Source of the DNA: Cyclaneusma minus
Lineage: Eukaryota > Ascomycota > Leotiomycetes > Marthamycetales > Marthamycetaceae
Direction: 5' to 3'
Assembly (NCBI GenBank): GCA_037179335.1
Contig: JAKZHN010000016.1
Span: 248,001 to 312,000, forward strand
Length of the DNA: 64,000 bases
In this document: positions 60,217 through 64,000 of the stretch, one piece after another
Position numbering within the stretch: position 1 is the first letter of the stretch
Layout: the number at the start of each line of letters is the position of its first letter
Notes under the pieces: model-generated
Database searches by the model: none
What the model saw: only the letters and a program-made list of their open reading frames with translations
Told to the model about the DNA's origin: nothing
Translations under genes and position numbers: made by a program

Positions 60217-62413
60217 ACCCAGTTATATCCGCCGTGTCTTCGATCCTTCCTTCGCAAAGCAGACCATTTTCGCCGCTTCGAAACTGACACCCGAAGCTTC
60301 AGATGATTGCGCTCAACGTTGACTGAAAACTTATCTCAGCCATTGGTCCTCGCTCTCTTGCGCAAGTTCGGTCGTGCAGGTGGATTTGGCGCAACTGGAA
60401 TCGCACGCTTTCGAGTGCGTGGAGGCAGGGACTTTTTCTCCGCTGTCTGGGAATGGGTCGCTTTCGAAGTGCTGCATGGCGGACCGCACGACGGAAACAT
60501 GGTCCAGTGAGCTGAGGTGCATCGCAGCTTCCATCTAACTTTCCCGACACTTCACCGGCATACGACCTCCGCCGACTCGACTACATCTACAAGTTGATTT
60601 GCCAGGAGAAAAAGTTACAACGAATGAGCTCGAGCTTGAAAGATCCGCGACCGAAATATGCAATCCACCCAGCGAGGTTTCTCATAGGGGTTTTCAGTTA
60701 CCTTGCCCGATTTGATACATCCTTCTTGAGCCGAAGATCCTCATTTTTCCGTGGATCTTGGGGTCAAACTTGACGGGAACCAGTGTTTCTCTAGCGATCA
60801 AGCTTCCCATTATGGCCGCTGCCTCAAAAGGAGCACCAGAAGTGAAGTTTGTAAGTTTATGAGCATTGGCCACGCAGCCATCCATGTCCAGGGATGAGGC
60901 GCATGGAGGTATGAGATGGGCCTGGAGGTGTTGATATTCACCTATTTTTTCTTTTCTGAATTTCATTTCTGGATGTTTCTGGTTTAAATACTTTTTTGTT
61001 TGGTTCTCTTTCATTTCGTTATGATTTCGTTGCTTGCAGTTGAGCCCCTAAGAAGTCTCTTGCTCGCTAGTGTGGCTGCATGAGTGGTTCTGTACTGTGT
61101 CCCTTGCTTTGTTAGTAATCTATCTCTGCAGTTTCTGGTTTCATCCAGCTGTTTGTCCCTTCTTTTTCTCTCAGGGTCGCCGGACAATGACTTATTGATG
61201 TTGTTGATTTTGGTGCAACTGAGCAGAAGATTCCAGGACAGCTTTCTCTCTGAACTGTACTGTACCGTGCAGTTCGATATTCTGCCTCCTAGCACCGTGA
61301 AAGTTCACAAGAGATGTCTACTGAGAACCACATCATGAGTCATTACTTGCAATGTTTATGATGTTTGGTGAGTTGGAGCGTAAAGAAGATATTCTTTGAA
61401 GATCGAGAAGAACTTTTGTGGGTGGGAAGTGCTGCATGGAACATCACCAGCATGCCTATTCAAAAGGAAAGGAGCACCAACGAGGGCCGCCTTATATGTC
61501 ATCAGCGCACCCATTTGAGGAGAAAGGGGCTCTAATGGGTGGCACCATCTCTATATAGCTCCTGATCTCACCCAATTCACACCTGTCAACTCCAACGCAG
61601 TGTGTCGATTGCGGAATACGTTCTTGGTTAGTTTCCAACAAATCGCTTCTGATATCAAGCTCGACGTGGACTGGTGACGCAACTTTTCGCACTACAAGAA
61701 GTCTTTGGGATGGGACATCAAAGAGCTTGTGGAGATATCACGAGCACTTGGACTGTAACTATCTCCACAGCACAAGTGTAAGTGTTGTTCTGGTTCTCAC
61801 AAGTCTTTGCCAGACGAAAAGGTTTCCCCATTTTCATTTCCATCTTCTACCTCTATGGCTATTTCCTTGCCGGATACTTTCAACTTGATTCATGCATAGC
61901 GTCTTACATAAAAAGCTATCTTTACAATGCCGATAGAAAATCTGGTCTTCATGCTAGATTTCTAGGCTGGAGATATCCTTTGCTTTCAAATTTCGACCCC
62001 CACTATGCTACTATTTCCCAACCAGACAGCATCGTTCTTTCCCTATCAGCGGCTTAGGTTTTGCATACCAAGTCTCTCTAAAGGCATTCGGTTTCCATAT
62101 ACTTAGTGATGATCTCTACAACCGTCGGGCGTGTTTTTAACTACTAACCTCAACCTGAATATCACGATCAGAACTCATATTCTATGCCTAATGACCCGCT
62201 CGTGAGCTAGTCCTGATGTATCCGATCGAAGGAGAGCGCAAGAAAATCTTGCATAAATGGGCTCCTTGGGTCTTCCACAACTCGAAGATATTTTCTCAAC
62301 AAAGTTTCCCGAATACGCCTGGCTATCATCGACATTCATCCATCTCAAGGACCTTAAGAACATCGCTAATTTCCTTCTTTCAATCTTCGACATCGACTAC
62401 CACTTTCTCCACG
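60217..62413. other. Intergenic region, 2.2 kb
   Basis: No gene supported. GC falls somewhat between 60.7 and 62.1 kb. Short open frames on both strands have no motif. The last 150 bp include a pyrimidine-rich leader before the ATG at 62414. Confidence 0.4.
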
Positions 62414-64000
62414 ATGTCTCTCGAAGCACCTTCTTTGCCCACGACCGTCATGGGCAGGTTTACTTATGCTTCTACTCGACTTCATCCTTTCAATTCCCCC
62501 CTGGTTAGTACCCGATGCTATCTATGATTACATATCATGCTAACGTTTGCAACGTAGCCTCTGCGCCCAGCCCCTGGGAAGCCAGTTCTTAGGAAGCCAG
62601 CTCTGGAGGAGCCAGTACTTGACCCAGTCATGACGGAGCTAGTCCTCACAGAACCAGTACTTGCGGAGCCAGTCATCACGGAGCCTCTGCTGAAGGAACC
62701 AATTGTTACGGAGCCAGTTCTTAGGGAGCCAGTTCTTAGGGAGCCAGTTCTCAGGGAGTCAATGCTTAAGGGGCCAGCCCTTACGGAGCCAGTCCTTGAC
62801 CCAGTCATTACGAATTCCGTACCTGGAGAGCCAGTCCTTATGAAGCCAGTGCCTAGGAAGCCAATTCTTAGGGAGCCAGTTCTTAGGAAGCCAGTCCTTA
62901 CCCTCCTCCCGGATGAGGTTCTCAACAAAATCTTTGGTCACTACTTCACCGCACACAATGACGATGCCTTGACACGTTCCAGGAATCCCGCTCTCATCGT
63001 GGCTCTGCGTAGTCATCCCAGCGATGGCGAACTCTACCGAGTCTACGACATAGCGGTCACTCGGTACATGTGGCACACGATGTTCCACATTTCTGAGCGG
63101 AATTGGTTGTCAATCAACAACATGTCGAAGCGTGCCTGGGCTAGGACGCGGAATGTCATCTTGTGAGTTGCCACAAAGCCTTGATATACTTGTCCGGCAA
63201 GTCTAATGTGTGTCTTTTCTAGGTCCTGGGAGGACAACCGACCATTTGGACCACGCCAAGCTCTCCAGTTCATACCGCAGTCGATTATGGTTCGAAAGCC
63301 GAGCGTCCTGGCAAATCTCTCCTACCTCCACATCGACATCGGCATGCTGCTGGAGAACATGTCTTTTCTCCTGGCGCTTCCCAGCCTTCCATTCCGGCCA
63401 ATGCGGGTTTTCTCGGCTGCGTTCTACCCGTACACTTACAACGGCTACCTCTCCCCCAACGAGATGACCAAATTCGTGCCTCCCGTCAATACAAGCATTC
63501 AAGACTCTCGCTCTGGAGTGATCGAGTTGTTTGCACTTTGGATGAACGCTGAGCTCGGTGTCACGGGTAGGCCAGCCAGAGACTGGACAGCTGGAGGCCA
63601 AGCCCATACCCACTTTCTCATGTGGGAAGCACCCAGAAATGGATTTGTTCCTGGAGATCGGAACGTGGCATCTCAGCTGGCAAATACGCTACGGTTGGTG
63701 TCTCACGCTTTCTCGATGAGCGTGCAGACTGCCATGGCAATTCGAGAGAACCGAAGACTTCATGATGAGAGGATTTGGAACGAGGAGGCACAGATTTTCG
63801 ACGAATACATGGAGCGCGGCAGCAAAGAATTCTTCATGGCTCGGCGGATTGATGTGCTCACATCACACGGCATGTTTGTCGGTCACTGGCTTGACCGAGC
63901 TACGGTCGATGAGATGATTCCGAGTCCGTTTCATTGGTTCAAGAGAGGACGTGACGCCAGTGAATTGAATGCTAGGCTCCACCGACTGGAGAATGACCGT
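62414..64000 (+). CDS. F-box-like protein with repeat N-terminus, partial
   Basis: Three exons seen: 62414-62503, 62558-63162, 63223 to the window end (still open). Introns of 54 and 60 nt (GTTAGT..CGTAG with a CTAAC branch site; GTGAGT..TCTAG) keep frame, the second at phase 2 as in the 2-11 kb array. Exon 1 starts MSLEAPSLPTTVMGRF. Exon 2 encodes about 20 pentapeptides of EPVLR type, then LTLLPDEVLNKIFGHYF, the F-box-like motif, LIVALRSHPSDGELYRVYDI and MSKRAWARTRNVIL. Exon 3 continues as a globular helical protein (LANLSYLHIDIGMLLENMSF, then IRENRRLHDERIWNEEAQIF). Gene order of motifs and the intron position identify it as a distant plus-strand relative of the left-end array. Function unknown. 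Confidence 0.7.
62564..62905 (+). repeat. 15-bp coding minisatellite (EPVLR-type)
   Basis: Imperfect copies of a 15-bp unit like GAGCCAGTTCTTAGG, about 22 in total, all in frame with the F-box-like gene. Units vary between EPVLT, EPVLR, KPVLR and DPVIT, and the third to sixth copies from 62712 on are nearly identical (recent slippage). Confidence 0.85.

Noticed and set aside
61782..62057. Hydrophobic 91-aa ORF (possible membrane protein)
   Set aside because: Compositional in a lower-GC stretch, no conserved motif or neighbouring exon.

Overview
The window looks like a nuclear scaffold from a filamentous ascomycete (Pezizomycotina), most likely a Dothideomycete-type plant- or litter-associated fungus. 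The genus is not determinable by eye. The grounds are short GT..AG introns of about 50-180 nt, a Set2 histone methyltransferase with the full fungal domain order, and very AT-rich blocks in which recognisable retrotransposon reading frames are shattered by C-to-T/G-to-A type changes, as left by repeat-induced point mutation (RIP).

Layout. 0-12 kb: minus-strand tandem array of a diverged multigene family with an F-box-like N-terminal motif (three apparently intact members, two members with lesions, plus one unclassified ORF). 12.4-17.1 kb: plus-strand small-protein family (two tandem genes, a third relative) broken up by a 641-bp hAT-type element with a perfect 8-bp target duplication and by a Tc1/mariner-type element that spans an assembly gap (120 Gs followed by 341 Ns). 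17.1-25.6 kb: a RIP-type AT-rich block containing a 6.85-kb LTR retrotransposon (226-bp LTRs, AAAAA target duplication), flanked by two copies of a 0.7-kb terminal-inverted-repeat element. 25.6-28.9 kb: a GC-normal islet with two intact members and one pseudogene of the same small-protein family. 28.9-45.8 kb: a second AT-rich block made of nested LTR elements. An outer Copia-like element (192-bp LTRs) contains an inner Copia-like element (about 209-bp LTRs); decayed Gag and integrase motifs are still readable. 45.8-48.7 kb: relic sequence with a 226-bp Tc1/mariner-type MITE, a gag-like relic and a tRNA-like Pol III-type unit.

48.7-58 kb is ordinary gene space: an AT-hook protein (four exons, minus), a 354-aa protein with a 2EXR/F-box-like motif, and set2 (three exons, plus). 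58-64 kb returns to accessory sequence: a second copy of the tRNA-like unit, a doubtful minus-strand ORF, and a three-exon gene running off the window end. That gene has the same phase-2 intron and F-box-like exon as the array at the left end, preceded by an in-frame pentapeptide minisatellite.

The general picture is a two-compartment genome: two fast-evolving families without a function I recognise lie against RIP-degraded transposon blocks and carry traces of the same mutation process, while conserved chromatin genes sit in the stable part. The small-protein family with a conserved phase-1 intron (12.9-28.5 kb) and the two dispersed tRNA-like units are the items I consider least explained.
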